Positions 1 through 10,857 are shown, numbered from the stretch's first letter. The stretch is 64,000 nt of DNA from Cyathus striatus (GCA_025738555.1 JAOVFP010000005.1:3286001-3350000); one strand, 5' to 3'. A program made the numbers and translations. Notes: generated from the sequence alone by a model not told the origin.

Positions 1-1
1 T

Positions 2-442
2 TCACTCCGTCGTCGTTTCCATCGCATTCACCTCGAACGCTCCGAGACCATGCCCACCTATATTTCTCATGTCTGCCATCTCAGTTTTTTACTCGAAGAA
101 ACTGGAGTCCAGGTTAGTGACGACGAATATATTATCACCATCACTGCAGGACTTCCCCATTCATATGACCCTTTCCTGATCTCAATTGACACACTGCCAG
201 ATTCAGAATACACGCTCGCAAATGTCATCGTGCACCTTAATAATGAATACCAGCGCCAACATATGTATTCAACCTCTCCCCGTATATCAACCTCTTCCTC
301 TGTGCCTGTTGATGAAGCCATGGCCATTGTGCCATCATCTTCCAGTTCTTCTTCTCGTCTTAGCCAGATCACCTGCTTCTTGTGTGGCAACAAGGGTCAC
401 TATCAAATCAATTGCCCATCTCGCACTGCCACCTCCACATGA
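2..442 (+). CDS. Copia Gag (UBN2-type) C-terminal part, partial at 5' end
   Basis: The frame is open from the window edge; the first ATG is at 50, but the upstream in-frame residues (SLRRRFHRIHLERSET) continue the same family fold, so the true start is outside. The family recurs as the Ty1/copia gag-polypeptide domain: look for the DEYIITITAGLPHSYDPF stretch, then a low-complexity Ser run, then a CX2CX4HX4C knuckle (CFLCGNKGHYQINC). Gag packages element RNA in cytoplasmic particles. The ORF ends 14 codons or fewer after the knuckle, where an intact element would read on into pol. Confidence 0.8.
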   Translation, partial: SLRRRFHRIHLERSETMPTYISHVCHLSFLLEETGVQVSDDEYIITITAGLPHSYDPFLISIDTLPDSEYTLANVIVHLNNEYQRQHMYSTSPRISTSSSVPVDEAMAIVPSSSSSSSRLSQITCFLCGNKGHYQINCPSRTATST

Positions 443-580
443 CCCACCCCATCAATGCCCTCTGTCAAATCTCAGGAACAAGCTGCATCCGCTGAGGGAA
501 TTGATACTGACGACAAATTTTAGGCTTCCGGGGGTGTATGTTTTCTTTTTTATATTTGTTTTATGATCATTGCACCATTT

Positions 581-589
581 GCGGGGGTG
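581..589 (+). other. Polypurine tract before 3' LTR
   Basis: A G-rich run (gcgggggtg) lies directly 5' of the TGTTG start of the LTR, the position where plus-strand DNA synthesis is primed in LTR retroelements. Position and composition are the only evidence. Confidence 0.5.
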
Positions 590-804
590 TGTTGGAATAT
601 CAGAGACATCCATATTCAAATGTCTCAATGATCCCCACTCGCACCACTATGTTTCATGTATGTCTTCCATTTTATTCTATGCCGCCTACCTATGCCTTTT
701 ATGTACTACATATTTTGTATTTAAATTTGTACATTACATCGTTTACCATGTGCGTTTACCCCCACAATATACACCGTCACCAGATTTTATTAGAGCCTTC
801 AACA
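590..804 (+). repeat. 3' LTR of the copia element
   Basis: 215 bases bounded by the short inverted repeat TGTTG...CAACA, following a purine tract and a gag gene. An AT-rich TATA-like stretch (gtatttaaat) lies near 717-727. The small size suits fungal copia LTRs. The second LTR needed for proof lies outside the window. Confidence 0.6.
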
Positions 805-855
805 TAATGAAGGGTTCCATGTGTGGATGTAGTGGGGAGGGGAAATGATTTATTG

Positions 856-1839
856 TCAGTCATGTTCTTTTTCCTGGTTATGGATTTGGATATTACTGAT
901 CTCTTTTGCACAATCTGATCCTTTCTGTATCACAATATCCTGGTGGATTTGTTTTAGCAGGTTATCATTGATTATCCCCAGATTCATGCCCCTCCCAACT
1001 TCCATACGATCATACCATTCTCTTCTCATTATGGCCTGGTATTTTACAATTGCCTCATCACCATATTCCTCTTCCCTTATTGGGTGTGTGTCTAAACACC
1101 TGAAGAAATTGGAGAGGGCCTGTATGATATGTGCTGGCCATAGTGTCTTCCCCAGTTCTAGCATCTGCCTCATCATTGCATGGCGTGCAATGTTTACCTC
1201 CCCCCAGGTTAATTCTGTATCCTGGCAGATATTCTTCAGGGGTTTTATTGCGGAGAGTGGTTGGAGTGCAATTATGCCATTGGCACCTGTCTTGAGGCCT
1301 AATGTATCTGTTGAGTTGGTGGAGCATTCACCTTGTGCTAAGCTACACCCACGTGGGGTGAAGTAGTCAATTTCCACATATTCTTTGTCCTTGAGTTTGT
1401 TAATTGTGTATTGGGCTGGTCTGTTTAAGGGCATCACATCAATGCCTACATTTGGGTCAAATATGAAGGGTTTGGCTTTTGTTGGTCTGGTGTCCTCCTC
1501 TTCCTCATGTCGGTGTCTTAGCTGGGGACTTGGTTCTCTGCTAGCTTCTTGTCACCTTCTGTTGTCTCTTCTCTGTTCACCGTCATTTTGTCCTGGCAGA
1601 TTAGATTCCTCTTCTTCTTGTTGGCATTGCCTCTCCTTGTTTTCTGCCTGTACCTGTGCCTCCCATGCTGCTACTTTCTTTCGTTGGGTTGCATGCCATG
1701 TCATTACTAGTTTCTCGATAGCTTCCTCATCTGTCATTTGTTCATTTCCCCCTTTGGCCATGTTACACATGTCTTCAAAAATTTCCCCACTAAAGTCTGG
1801 GCATGTTTCACCTGATGGGTCTGTTTCGATTCTAGGCAT
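856..1839 (-). pseudogene. Gag-like retroelement protein, one in-frame stop
   Basis: One minus-strand frame runs from ATG at 1839 to a stop at 856-858 and is interrupted only by a TGA at 1552-1554. Both halves lie in the same frame (about 327 codons in all), and the stretch between them (ending PFIFDPNVGIDVMPLNRP) is coding-like. The second half has the YVEIDYFTPRGC motif and the downstream ARHAMMRQMLELGKTLWP-type helix that I remember from a highly repeated gag-like family of Agaricomycete genomes. The first half is charged and Gln/Glu-rich, probably a coiled coil. A CGA to TGA transition would explain the stop. I cannot assign the element's superfamily; no polymerase is attached. Confidence 0.6.
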
Positions 1840-2834
1840 TATTATATGTTTAGGTCTGATTTATTAGTTTGTGTTGATACGGCTTGTTAATGAAAATTCT
1901 GATGAAGACTCTGCGCGCGTGCCGGTTGGGAACTTCTGAAGGTGGCAGGAAGGTGGTACGAGGAGAATTGGTCACATGTCACCTTCCTGCCGGAGTCGAA
2001 GACTATCGTCTCTCTTTCGGTTCCCTTCACGCGAGACCTACCAAGGACAGATACGCAACATCAGAGCCCAACTTGAGCCCAACCAATGAACCTCACTGAA
2101 ATCTCAGCTTACCCAAATTTTCGTCGTTTTGGTTACAGTTTTTGTATGGTAACAAAGTGATCAGCCTATCATGCTAAGCATCCTCTTTGTTCCTCCTAAG
2201 TTCATCATCCCTTGTACTAAGTAATACTTATCCTTGTCACCTTAATAGGGCCGAAGCTCCTTTTAAACTTGCTCCTACCAGTTTCGTGATTCCCTTCTTC
2301 GCTATTTCAGCGATCGGCTGTGAATCAGAGGCTCGGTTATAGCTATGCAGGTCCTATTAAGTTGACGTGGCAACTTTCGAGTCCCGATATTTTATAAAAA
2401 TGGCAATGTGGTATATCCTTTTAATTCATCATTGGTTTTTTAGAGCTTAGGCCTTAGGCCTAGAAGATAGGACTTGCGAAGAACTCGATCTCAGAAAGCA
2501 TACATTACTAACGCCATTTCATGCTGAACTACCTTTCTCATGCACAGACTCAGCTGGCCAACTTGGGCGTGTCTTTGATGATATGATATTTGTGCGTCAA
2601 CAGCAAACTAATCCTTCTATATTCATCCGATGCGTTATCATATTACATCAAGTTCAATACCTTTCTGTTATGTCTACCCCCCGCTACTGGTGCATGCTTT
2701 TTAACTGTTAATCATCGTATATCACTCAGGTTTCCCCTACAACAGCCGAGCCATTGTTGTCGTTGGCCGTGGCTACGTGACGGGTTGGCTCTTTAAGAGT
2801 TAAGACAGCTCCCCCCTTCTACAACCCTCATCCA
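1840..2834. other. Intergenic, no gene seen
   Basis: About 1 kb between the gag-like pseudogene and the first membrane-protein gene. It probably contains the 5' leader of the gag-like element (near 1840-1910) and the promoter of gene A. Short open frames are present but show no family resemblance. Confidence 0.5.
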
Positions 2835-4234
2835 ATGTGCCGACACACTGCATTATATGCCTCTCTACTATATCTATTACTCCCGCTCACATGTTTTGCA
2901 GGGAGTGTAAATGTTACAATTGATGACACCTATGGAGATGCGCTGACGCAGCAATTGCCTACGTACATCCCGAATAAGTGGAATAATCAGACATGTGAAG
3001 GATGTGCAATCAGGCCAGACCCGTCTAGAGCTTTCAAGAACACATACACCGCTGCAACGTACCATCCAGAACTGCAGAATGTTTCTATAACGATGGGCTT
3101 TGAAGGTATTATTCCGAGTCAATGCACAACAGAATATTTATATCGAGGCTCATTGTCAAATAGGAATTGCGATATATGTATTCTTTGTTCTCCCCAATAC
3201 CCAAAGCAACCCAGAAGTCACTGCTAATACAGCAGTGAACTTCACTATTGATGGGCAGATAGTTGGCAGTTTCACACATCAGCCTGACCCTTCCACCACC
3301 GACTTTATCTTTCACCAAATGGTTTTTAACAAGACTGATCTTCCACAAGGCACTCACCAGCTGATTATATCTACTTCCGGTATTAACATTAGTACCTTCA
3401 CCAATTTCGATTATGCAATGTATACGTAGGTTGAAATCGTTCCTATGTCATTGACTCATTTGGCGGTATTGATTTTGCCTATAGAAAACAAATCGATGAT
3501 CCCACTTCCATTACTTCAGCTACCGGAAGTGCTATCACAACGCAGCTATCTGGAAGTTCTGTCATAACGCAGCTATCTAGCAGTTCTGTCTACCCTTCTC
3601 CAAGCTCCACTGGATCAGATACTCGAAAACTAGGCTCCTCTACGTCCAGAAACGTGACAGCCACCATCATTGGAGCAACCATTGGTGGAATCATACTTAT
3701 TGGCGCAATTACTGCCCTCTTTGTCTGGCGAAGACTTCATAAACGAAACGAAAAATTAATATTAATGCGGTTACCAGTCCTAGAATGCCAAAAAAAGCAC
3801 CAACGAGAGTGCAATCGCCATTTCAACTTATTGCTTCCCCAGACTACAATCATCATCGCCGTACATCAAGCGAGATCATTGGCGCACCTGATGAAACACG
3901 TCGTTTCTTTTTCAGATCGGAAACTGCTCTATTGAATGGCCTCACTGATTTGGAACAAAACCCGACGTCCTCTCACCCGTCGTCTTCAAGTCGCTCACTA
4001 CTCGCTATTTTTCGTAAATTTTTCAAGAGGCTGAGCCGGGCTCAACAAAGGGCTAATCATGTTGCTGCGACGGACGTCCAAGCTGAAGGGCCAGTGAATG
4101 ACAATGATAGGATGTCTACGATGAGAGAACAGATGCAGGCGATGCAAGCTCAGATTGAGCTTCTTCAATGGCAGCAGCGAAATGCATGGGTAGAAGGATT
4201 ATCAAATGATCCTCCACCAGGCTATTCTCTGTAA
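2835..4234 (+). CDS. Paralog A: single-pass membrane protein with PPxY tail, apparent -1 frameshift
   Basis: Exons 2835-3105, 3164-3425 and 3485-4234, with introns of 58 and 59 nt at the same positions and phases as in its four neighbours. The order is: signal peptide (about residues 1-22), ectodomain with the TIDDTYGD and CEGCAI motifs and the NFTIDGQIVG and FTNFDYAMYT segments, a Ser-rich stalk, a glycine-zipper-like membrane helix (about 235-258), a cytoplasmic linker, then a short helix (MREQMQAMQAQIELLQ) and a terminal DPPPGYSL. The frame of the membrane helix and that of the tail differ by one base; restoring one A in the A-run at 3751-3755 joins them, giving about 427 aa. As written, the tail is out of frame. 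It could be a recent pseudogene or a sequence error. The function of the family is unknown to me. Confidence 0.75.
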
Positions 4235-5020
4235 TCGCTTTATTTGATCCTCATCTACCAGTATATCTCCAGTATATTTCCCAAATATATCCTGTGATCG
4301 AAGCGCCTGCGTTGCGAAGAAGTCCAATGACCTTCTTGATGATCATCAATCATTCCTTGTAAGTTGACCTATCCAAATAGAAGGCATATCGTTTTTTGAG
4401 TTTGTTAAAGGTGCTCCTCCGTACTTATGCAAATACATCGGTTGCAGAAAGGCCTTATACATGGGGTTTGAGCTCACCCTGCACAATGAATATCACCATT
4501 CGCATGGGTACAAACTTAGTTCACGAAAACCAAAAATCAACAATAGTAAGCCTTGCGCTTATCAGTATGAGAATGCCGCTTTCTTATTTTTATCTAAAGC
4601 TAATAATAAGCAGCCTACAGAGTTGTACATGTTACCAAAGTTAAGAGTCTTCTCTTATAGTCGTTGTGTTTCATAATTCATCATCGCTTCAACTTGCCTC
4701 AGCTCCGGTGTTCGGTCATCGTCGGTGTTCAACGTATAACGTTTAATTTTCTTCCCTTATTGAGGTCGATTGGTAAACAAATCACGATGCAAATCTTACG
4801 AGTCGTAGAAATGATTCGGTGGTTTTTACAACGTCACTCCTAGGAGTGAGATTACATCGCCCATTGCATTAATACCTGAAATCATTCATCGTCGCATCAC
4901 CCAAGCACCCCTTACGACCGGGCTACTAGGTGAGCCCCTATTGCAACAAGGTTCAAAATCGATATGCACTTATCATTGCTCGAGTCTAATTCAAACTCTT
5001 TGTCAAAAAATTTCTATTTC
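4235..5020. other. Intergenic between paralogs A and B
   Basis: About 790 bases holding the 3' end of A and the promoter of B. Two short overlapping frames near 4396-4676 show no recognisable content. Confidence 0.5.
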
Positions 5021-6367
5021 ATGCACGGACGTACTGGCACCGCCGTCTTTATCTTATGGCTCCTCAGAATCACCTTTGCAGGGATTGTGAACCGTACTAT
5101 TGATGATTCCTTTGGAGATTCTACGACACCTCAGGTCCCCATGTTCTTACCTTCGGGGTTATGGGCCAACCAGTTGTGTGAAGTATGTGCAATCAAGCCT
5201 GATACTTCAAAGGCATTCATGAAAACATATACTGCCTCAACATACTATCCTACGCTGAATAATATCTCTATAAGGATGGAATTTGAAGGTATAGGTTCAT
5301 TGTTCTTGAGAAGCAGGTTGAAAGCTCACTTACCTACAGGAATTGCAATATATGTATTCTTCATTCTTCCAAATAAACAAGCAGATGGCAATGTAGCAGC
5401 TACTACGATAGCGAACTTCACAATTGACGGACAAATCATCGGAGATTTCACTCATAATCCCGATCCCACAACAGCTGATATTCTCTACAATCAGCTGGTC
5501 TTCAATAAAACAGATCTTCCGAATGCCATCCACCAATTAGTTATTTCAACTTCAGGCCTTGCCATTAGTACTTTCACCAATTTTGATTACGCCATATACT
5601 CGTGCGTTGGACTAGTTCTTATTGTCGTCCAACCCATTAATTTAGTGGACAGGCATGTTGACCATGATGCTACTACTTCTGTTTCGCCAACAACCTCCAT
5701 CGCTTCAAGTGCTAGCGGATCTAACTTCAACTCCAATTCCAAAGCAAAGCCAGTTCGTGCTATCGTGGGTGGGACTGTCGGAGGGATCATTCTTATTACT
5801 ATCATTGCGTTCCTCCTCTTTCGGAGATTTAGAACACGGAAAAACCAGGTTCACTTTGACAGAGGCTTACTGTTCAGTCAAGCAGGGAAAGTACCCACCG
5901 TCCGGTCACTAACGCCTTTCCTTGAACGTTCCCCACGTTCCGCGGATCCAGACAATGATAGTGGGTCGACTAAGGCTATCGAAGGCAAGAAAGGCAATTA
6001 CAACATCACAGCGAGACCATTCGATCAACCTTCTTCCAGTGGTCTGTCGGTGTTGACTAGTAGCGAATCTGTTATCCCAACGGTAGGGAGCGACGCACCG
6101 CTAGAAAAAATCCGCCAGGCCCGCCAGAGCGAACTAGATCGACGATTACGTGCCATGAACAAGGAAATGGACGAACTCGGAACAGGAATGGTAGTCCATC
6201 CAATGCATGGTTCGAGCGCTACGGTTTTAGGAGATGATTCTGAAATTAGTCGAATGCAAGAACATATGCAGGCGATGCAGGCGCAGATTGAGCTCCTTCA
6301 GTCACAACAGCGGAGTCCATGGGCACAGGGACTTTCGAATGACGCTCCGCCGGGCTATGTTCCTTAA
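5021..6367 (+). CDS. Paralog B: single-pass membrane protein with PPxY tail
   Basis: Exons 5021-5288, 5340-5601 and 5653-6367 give 414 aa. The start at 5021 begins a signal peptide (MHGRTGTAVFILWLLRITFA) aligned with the starts of D and E; the longer upstream frame has no counterpart in the paralogs. The ectodomain carries TIDDSFGD, CEVCAI, NFTIDGQIIG and FTNFDYAIYS. A Ser/Thr stalk leads to a membrane helix near 210-232, followed by basic residues (RRFRTRK). The cytoplasmic tail ends in a MQEHMQAMQAQIELLQ helix and DAPPGYVP. Both introns are exactly 51 nt and free of in-frame stops, so the unspliced frame is also open (see findings). Type I surface protein by topology; ligand and role unknown. 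Confidence 0.85.
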   Translation: MHGRTGTAVFILWLLRITFAGIVNRTIDDSFGDSTTPQVPMFLPSGLWANQLCEVCAIKPDTSKAFMKTYTASTYYPTLNNISIRMEFEGIGSLFLRSRLKAHLPTGIAIYVFFILPNKQADGNVAATTIANFTIDGQIIGDFTHNPDPTTADILYNQLVFNKTDLPNAIHQLVISTSGLAISTFTNFDYAIYSCVGLVLIVVQPINLVDRHVDHDATTSVSPTTSIASSASGSNFNSNSKAKPVRAIVGGTVGGIILITIIAFLLFRRFRTRKNQVHFDRGLLFSQAGKVPTVRSLTPFLERSPRSADPDNDSGSTKAIEGKKGNYNITARPFDQPSSSGLSVLTSSESVIPTVGSDAPLEKIRQARQSELDRRLRAMNKEMDELGTGMVVHPMHGSSATVLGDDSEISRMQEHMQAMQAQIELLQSQQRSPWAQGLSNDAPPGYVP

Positions 6368-6475
6368 TTACTTGTATGTATATTTATCCTGGTCAATTTT
6401 TGATGGATTTTTTGGCTGAGAACATGTGCGACTATACACGTTAACCTACAATAAAGCGGTGATTGGAATAAAAAA

Positions 6476-7827
6476 TTATGGGGTATATCCTGGCAGTTGA
6501 AGTTCATTCGGTACTCGTTGTGCCCCTAATTGGGACTGAAGGAGCTCGGTGATTTGTGCCTGCATATCTTGCAGCTGTTCTAGCACAGCATTGGAGTCGT
6601 CCCGATTTCCCCTCCTCTCCCTTGCGACAATCTCATCCGGCATATGTTGAGTATTTATGGCTATACTACCTATTTCACTCGCTGCCTCGTGTGCGACAGG
6701 TAGTTGTGATTCCGGACCGACATGATCAACTGGGCGAGTCTCTTCCGGCAGGGACTCTAATTCACCACTGCGCAACTTGCTAACAGGTGCTGGTGACCGT
6801 GGGCCACCAGACAGTAGTGGCCAAGGGTTTGGCACGGTAGGATCATCATTAATTTCCGGTAGTACACTAGGCCCACTGGGTTTGTGGACGAGGAACGGAC
6901 CTAGCACTGTGGCGGTAGATCGTTGGTGCATGCTAGGTTTGTACGGTGTGATATCGTCCTGATCTTTTCTTCTACTCTGCCTCTTCCAGAGAAAGAAGGC
7001 AAGCATACCACCGATAAGGATTACCCCTCCGACAGTCCCACCAACTACGGCACCAACCGGCGTACTCCTGGAACTCGAGTCAGATTCAGATGCATTCGAA
7101 CCAGCGACACTTGAAGACATTGGCGAAGGGGTTGGACCTGTGGATGAAGGAGCACTGGAAGAGACATCTACACCATCTATATGACTATGTACAATGAAAA
7201 CAGTAAGTAAATGTATGAGAGTGAGAAGTGCCCAAGCATACGTGTATATTGCGTAGTCAAAGTTGATATATACATTAATATCAAGATCCGAAGCTGAAAT
7301 AACAAGCTGGTGAATTCCATTTGAAAGACCAGTCATACTGAAAACGGTTTGATTATAGAGAATGTCGTTGGTGGAAAAGTCCGCAATATGCACAAAGTTC
7401 CCGATTATTTGGCCATCGACAGTAAAGTTAACCATCGTCGTAGTGTCGACACCGGGGCCTTGTTGGTTGGGAAGAATAAATAATACATATATTGCAATTC
7501 CTGCATACATTAGCATCCATTTATGTTCTCTCTAGACACATTACTACCTTCAAATTCCATAATGATAGAGGCGTTCTTCATTGATTGATAACGGTAAGTT
7601 GCGGCAGTGTATGTCCCCTCGAATGCCCCCGATGGATCCGGCCTAATTGTACAATTCCCCCCATAGCATGCAGGGTCCTCCCACACACCAATTGCTGGAA
7701 AGTACGTCAGAAGCTGCTGTGTTCTCGAGTCTCCAAAGGTGTCATCAATGGTATAGTTCACCAAGCTCGCAAACGTGAATGAAAGTAAGCACAGGAGTAA
7801 AGCGAGAATTCCAGCACGTCGAAGCAT
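6476..7827 (-). CDS. Paralog C: single-pass membrane protein, inverted, LPxY tail
   Basis: The only family member on the minus strand. Exons (in coding order) 7827-7548, 7500-7242 and 7184-6476 give 415 aa. Signal peptide MLRRAGILALLLCLLSFTFA, then TIDDTFGD. The paired cysteines are spaced differently (CYGGNC instead of CxxC). NFTVDGQIIG and YINFDYAIYT follow. The membrane helix lies at about 223-246, with WKRQSRRK after it. The tail is more diverged than in the other paralogs: the helix reads LEQLQDMQAQITELLQSQ and the end is LQLPGYTP, so the PPxY motif has become LPxY. The second intron is 57 nt and stop-free. Function unknown. Confidence 0.85.
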
Positions 7828-8583
7828 TGGTTGATAGTTATCGCAGAAGGGACCAAGGGCTCTTTATGATTCTCTAGAGCAAGCTGGGCTCCTTCCTTTG
7901 CTGATGGATTTTGACAAAGAACTTCAAGTTGATAGTACCATGTGAACTGTTGATCAGCTGGCAGTAACTTGGCAACGCCCGATGCACCTCAGCTGGTTCT
8001 TTTGACCTATAATCATGGTCAGGCTTTCGGATTCACAAAACCGAGTGAAGAGAAACCCGCGAAAGGATTAGAGCAAGCAAAGGAGGAAGGTGTAAACATT
8101 CTAACTTCTAACGAACTGTAGCCCTCCTAAGTTCTACTAGACTAGTTTGAATTCCTGATCGAACACCGTATGTGCGTGTTTTGATTTACACTGTATAGCA
8201 AGAATTGGAAGCTAATGATAAACATCTGTAAATAGATCAACGCGCTGCACTGGCACAGTTGGTGACTGCAGTCGGGACAGTCACTCTGGAAATTTTTGGG
8301 AAATTCCTACTTGAGTTGAACATTCACGTTCAACCTTATCTTCAACTATAGCTCTGGCACTGATTGTCATACAGAACTTCGGCGATTGCAGTCATGAAAG
8401 TCATAGGAATATTTTTGTTACATCCATTACATCTTTGCAGTGCTCCCTTTCAAACACATCGATGTACTGTCACCGCGACCTTACATCAAGCTACCAGGTA
8501 AACTACCATCATATTGAAGATGCCATTTATGCGAATGCTTCACTTAAACCTGAATATGACCTTTTTGCTCTTACTTCCATTTC
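7828..8583. other. Shared upstream region of paralogs C and D
   Basis: About 760 bases between divergently transcribed C (minus) and D (plus); it must hold both promoters. I saw no gene in it. Confidence 0.5.
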
Positions 8584-10171
8584 ATGCGTGGACGTACTGG
8601 AGTTGTCATCTTTCTCTTCTATTTCCTTCCCGCTTCCTTTGCAGGGAGTGTGAACTATACGATTGATGATTCCTATGGAGATTCTCGGACACGTCAACTC
8701 CCGACATTCTTACCCGCCACGGCTGGTATATGGGCCGACCAGACATGTGAAGGATGCAGAATCAAGCCTGATGTAATGCAGGCATTCATGGGCACATATA
8801 CTGCTGCTACGTATCATCCTGCACTGATGAGTACCTCTATAAGTATGTCATTTGAAGGTATAGTTGTATTTTTTGAGGATAATTCGGAGGCTTACTTGTG
8901 TCAGGGATCGCAATCTATGTATACTTTACTCTTCCAAACAACCAAGGAGATGGCATAACCACTATTACAATGGTTAACTTCACTATTGATGGAGATATAG
9001 TTGGGAGTTTTACGCACAACCCCGACATGTCGACGTTTGATATTCTCTACAAACAAATGGTCTTCAACATGATCAACCTTCCGAATGGTACTCACCAGCT
9101 GGTTATTTCTACTTCAGGCGTTGACATTAGCACATTCACCAATTTTGACTACGCCGAATACACGTGGGTTGGGGTAGTTCTTTAGTGTCATGCAGCTATT
9201 AATCTGCTCACAGGCATATTGAGGACGACATTGCTGTCACCAGCACCTCCTCTGAAAGCTCTAGTAGCTCTATAGGTAACACTCAGGCGTCATCTAGTTC
9301 CGTCCAAACTAGCGAAACATCATCCAGCAGCAGTCAGTCATCAACGAGCAGCACCCAGTCATCATCCAGTAACACTCGGCCATCAGCGAGCAGTGCCCAG
9401 TTGCCATCCAGCGCCACTCATTCGACGGCTGGCAAGACACTGTCTTTGGTTTATATTAGTACACAAACATCGCCCCACATCACCCAGTCAACTTCCAGCA
9501 ATTCCTCTCCTCCTTCTACCACAGCAGCTTCAACTACTAGTGAGACTGGCGTCAGCTCGAATTCCAAGGTAAAGCTAGTAGGGGCCATTGCCGGTGGAGC
9601 TGGCGGAGGGGTGGTCCTTATTGGGGCTATCATCGCTGTCTTTCTCTGTTGGAGACGGAGAACACGAAATCATGAAGTACAAATTCCATCTTATAGGGCC
9701 CTGGCGGCAGGTGTAAATTCGACGTCAACGCCATCTCTGATAATTGCCCCGGTTGTGGATGATTACAATGTACCAAGTGAGAGTGATAGTCCCGCCACTC
9801 CTGGCTTCTACTCGGAGAACCCGCACGACCTACATTCTTCCAGAGGTTCACTATCGTCGGAAAGCAACTACTCTACTCCTACGCAAGAAGAAATCAACGA
9901 GTCTTGCCAGAGTGAGCTGGATCAACGATTTCTCATGGAAATGAATGCACTCAGTACAGGTCCTGCGTCTCATCCGATGCCCAGTGGTTCGAGCGACACA
10001 GTGGGTGGATCTGTCGGAGCGGGAGAGGCGTTAGCAGATGACGATAAAATCAATCAAATGCGAGAACAGATGCAGGCGATGCAAGCACGGATTGAGCTTC
10101 TTCAGTTCCATCAGCGGACTTCATGGGCTCGGGGACCTTCAGGTGATTCGCCACCAGACTATACTCCTTGA
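8584..10171 (+). CDS. Paralog D: single-pass membrane protein with long Ser/Thr stalk and PPDY tail
   Basis: Exons 8584-8857, 8905-9163 and 9214-10171 give 496 aa, the longest of the five. Signal peptide MRGRTGVVIFLFYFLPASFA; TIDDSYGD; CEGCRI; NFTIDGDIVG; FTNFDYAEYT. The extra length is a stalk of repeated Ser/Thr/Gln units (residues about 180-295, for example SSSSSQSSTSSTQSSS), which looks like an O-glycosylated spacer grown by repeat expansion. The membrane helix lies at about 301-325, followed by CWRRRTR. The tail ends in a MREQMQAMQARIELLQ helix and SPPDYTP, a PPxY motif. The second intron contains an in-frame stop, unlike that of B. Function unknown. Confidence 0.87.
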
Positions 10172-10857
10172 TTGCCTTTTACTGTAATTTCCTTTTACTT
10201 TCGGTTCTCCGGTATCGTGAGCATTTATATTATATAGTGTGTTAGCCGTCCACTCTCGGAGCTTGATATTCCATTCCAGTTGATTCGGTGGGAAACGATA
10301 AAACAGCTAATAGATGTGAACTATATCACTCGTTGCCACCATCCAGCCTCTCGTTAGAGATTATATCAATCATACCCCATCTTCAACTACCACTGTTTAT
10401 ACCTGTGAATGGTGTTAGGACAAAGATCAGGGTGAATATATTATATTATAAATGAAAAGGCGACAAGATGACAGGCCACGTTAGCCTTCGCTATATGTCG
10501 ATTTTGCACTCACGTTGCGTTTCCAGCATTTATAGTTCATACTAAAGCCATTCTATTCACTAGAGGTTATGGCCTATGCGACTCAGATTCATATGTAAGG
10601 TACGCATTTTCCTTAAAGTCCAAGCTGGCAACAAACACCTAAATATAGATTGCTGTATCATTTTTAGATGTTAAGATCTTCGTACCTGTGGATAACAACA
10701 CTCCCACATTAGTTACCACGCGAACTCACTGCGAACACTGGTGAGCGGACATTAACAGCCAAGTAACAGCTAACTAATTACCGTTATTCCGTCACGTCTT
10801 TGAGGCTTTGAGGCCCCAGACTGCTATGACCTGCTTCAACATATTAACAACCATCTC
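10172..10857. other. Intergenic between paralogs D and E
   Basis: About 690 AT-rich bases with no coding signal seen; the promoter of E is expected here. Confidence 0.5.

Larger units (their letters stand above)
1..804 (+). mobile_element. Copia-type LTR retrotransposon, 3' part, internally deleted
   Basis: The window opens inside a copia-type element. A gag reading frame (2-442) with a CCHC zinc knuckle is followed after about 140 bases by a purine tract (581-589) and a 215-base sequence (590-804) that starts TGTTG and ends CAACA, as an LTR should. In copia elements gag is normally fused to protease, integrase, reverse transcriptase and RNase H; none of these lies between the knuckle and the LTR. 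The copy is therefore an internally deleted or non-autonomous form. The 5' LTR and the left target-site duplication lie outside the window; the five bases after the LTR are taatg. Confidence 0.75.

Noticed and set aside
4964..5020. Longer N-terminal start for paralog B
   Set aside because: The extra 19 residues have no counterpart in A, C, D or E, and the ATG at 5021 gives a signal peptide aligned with theirs.
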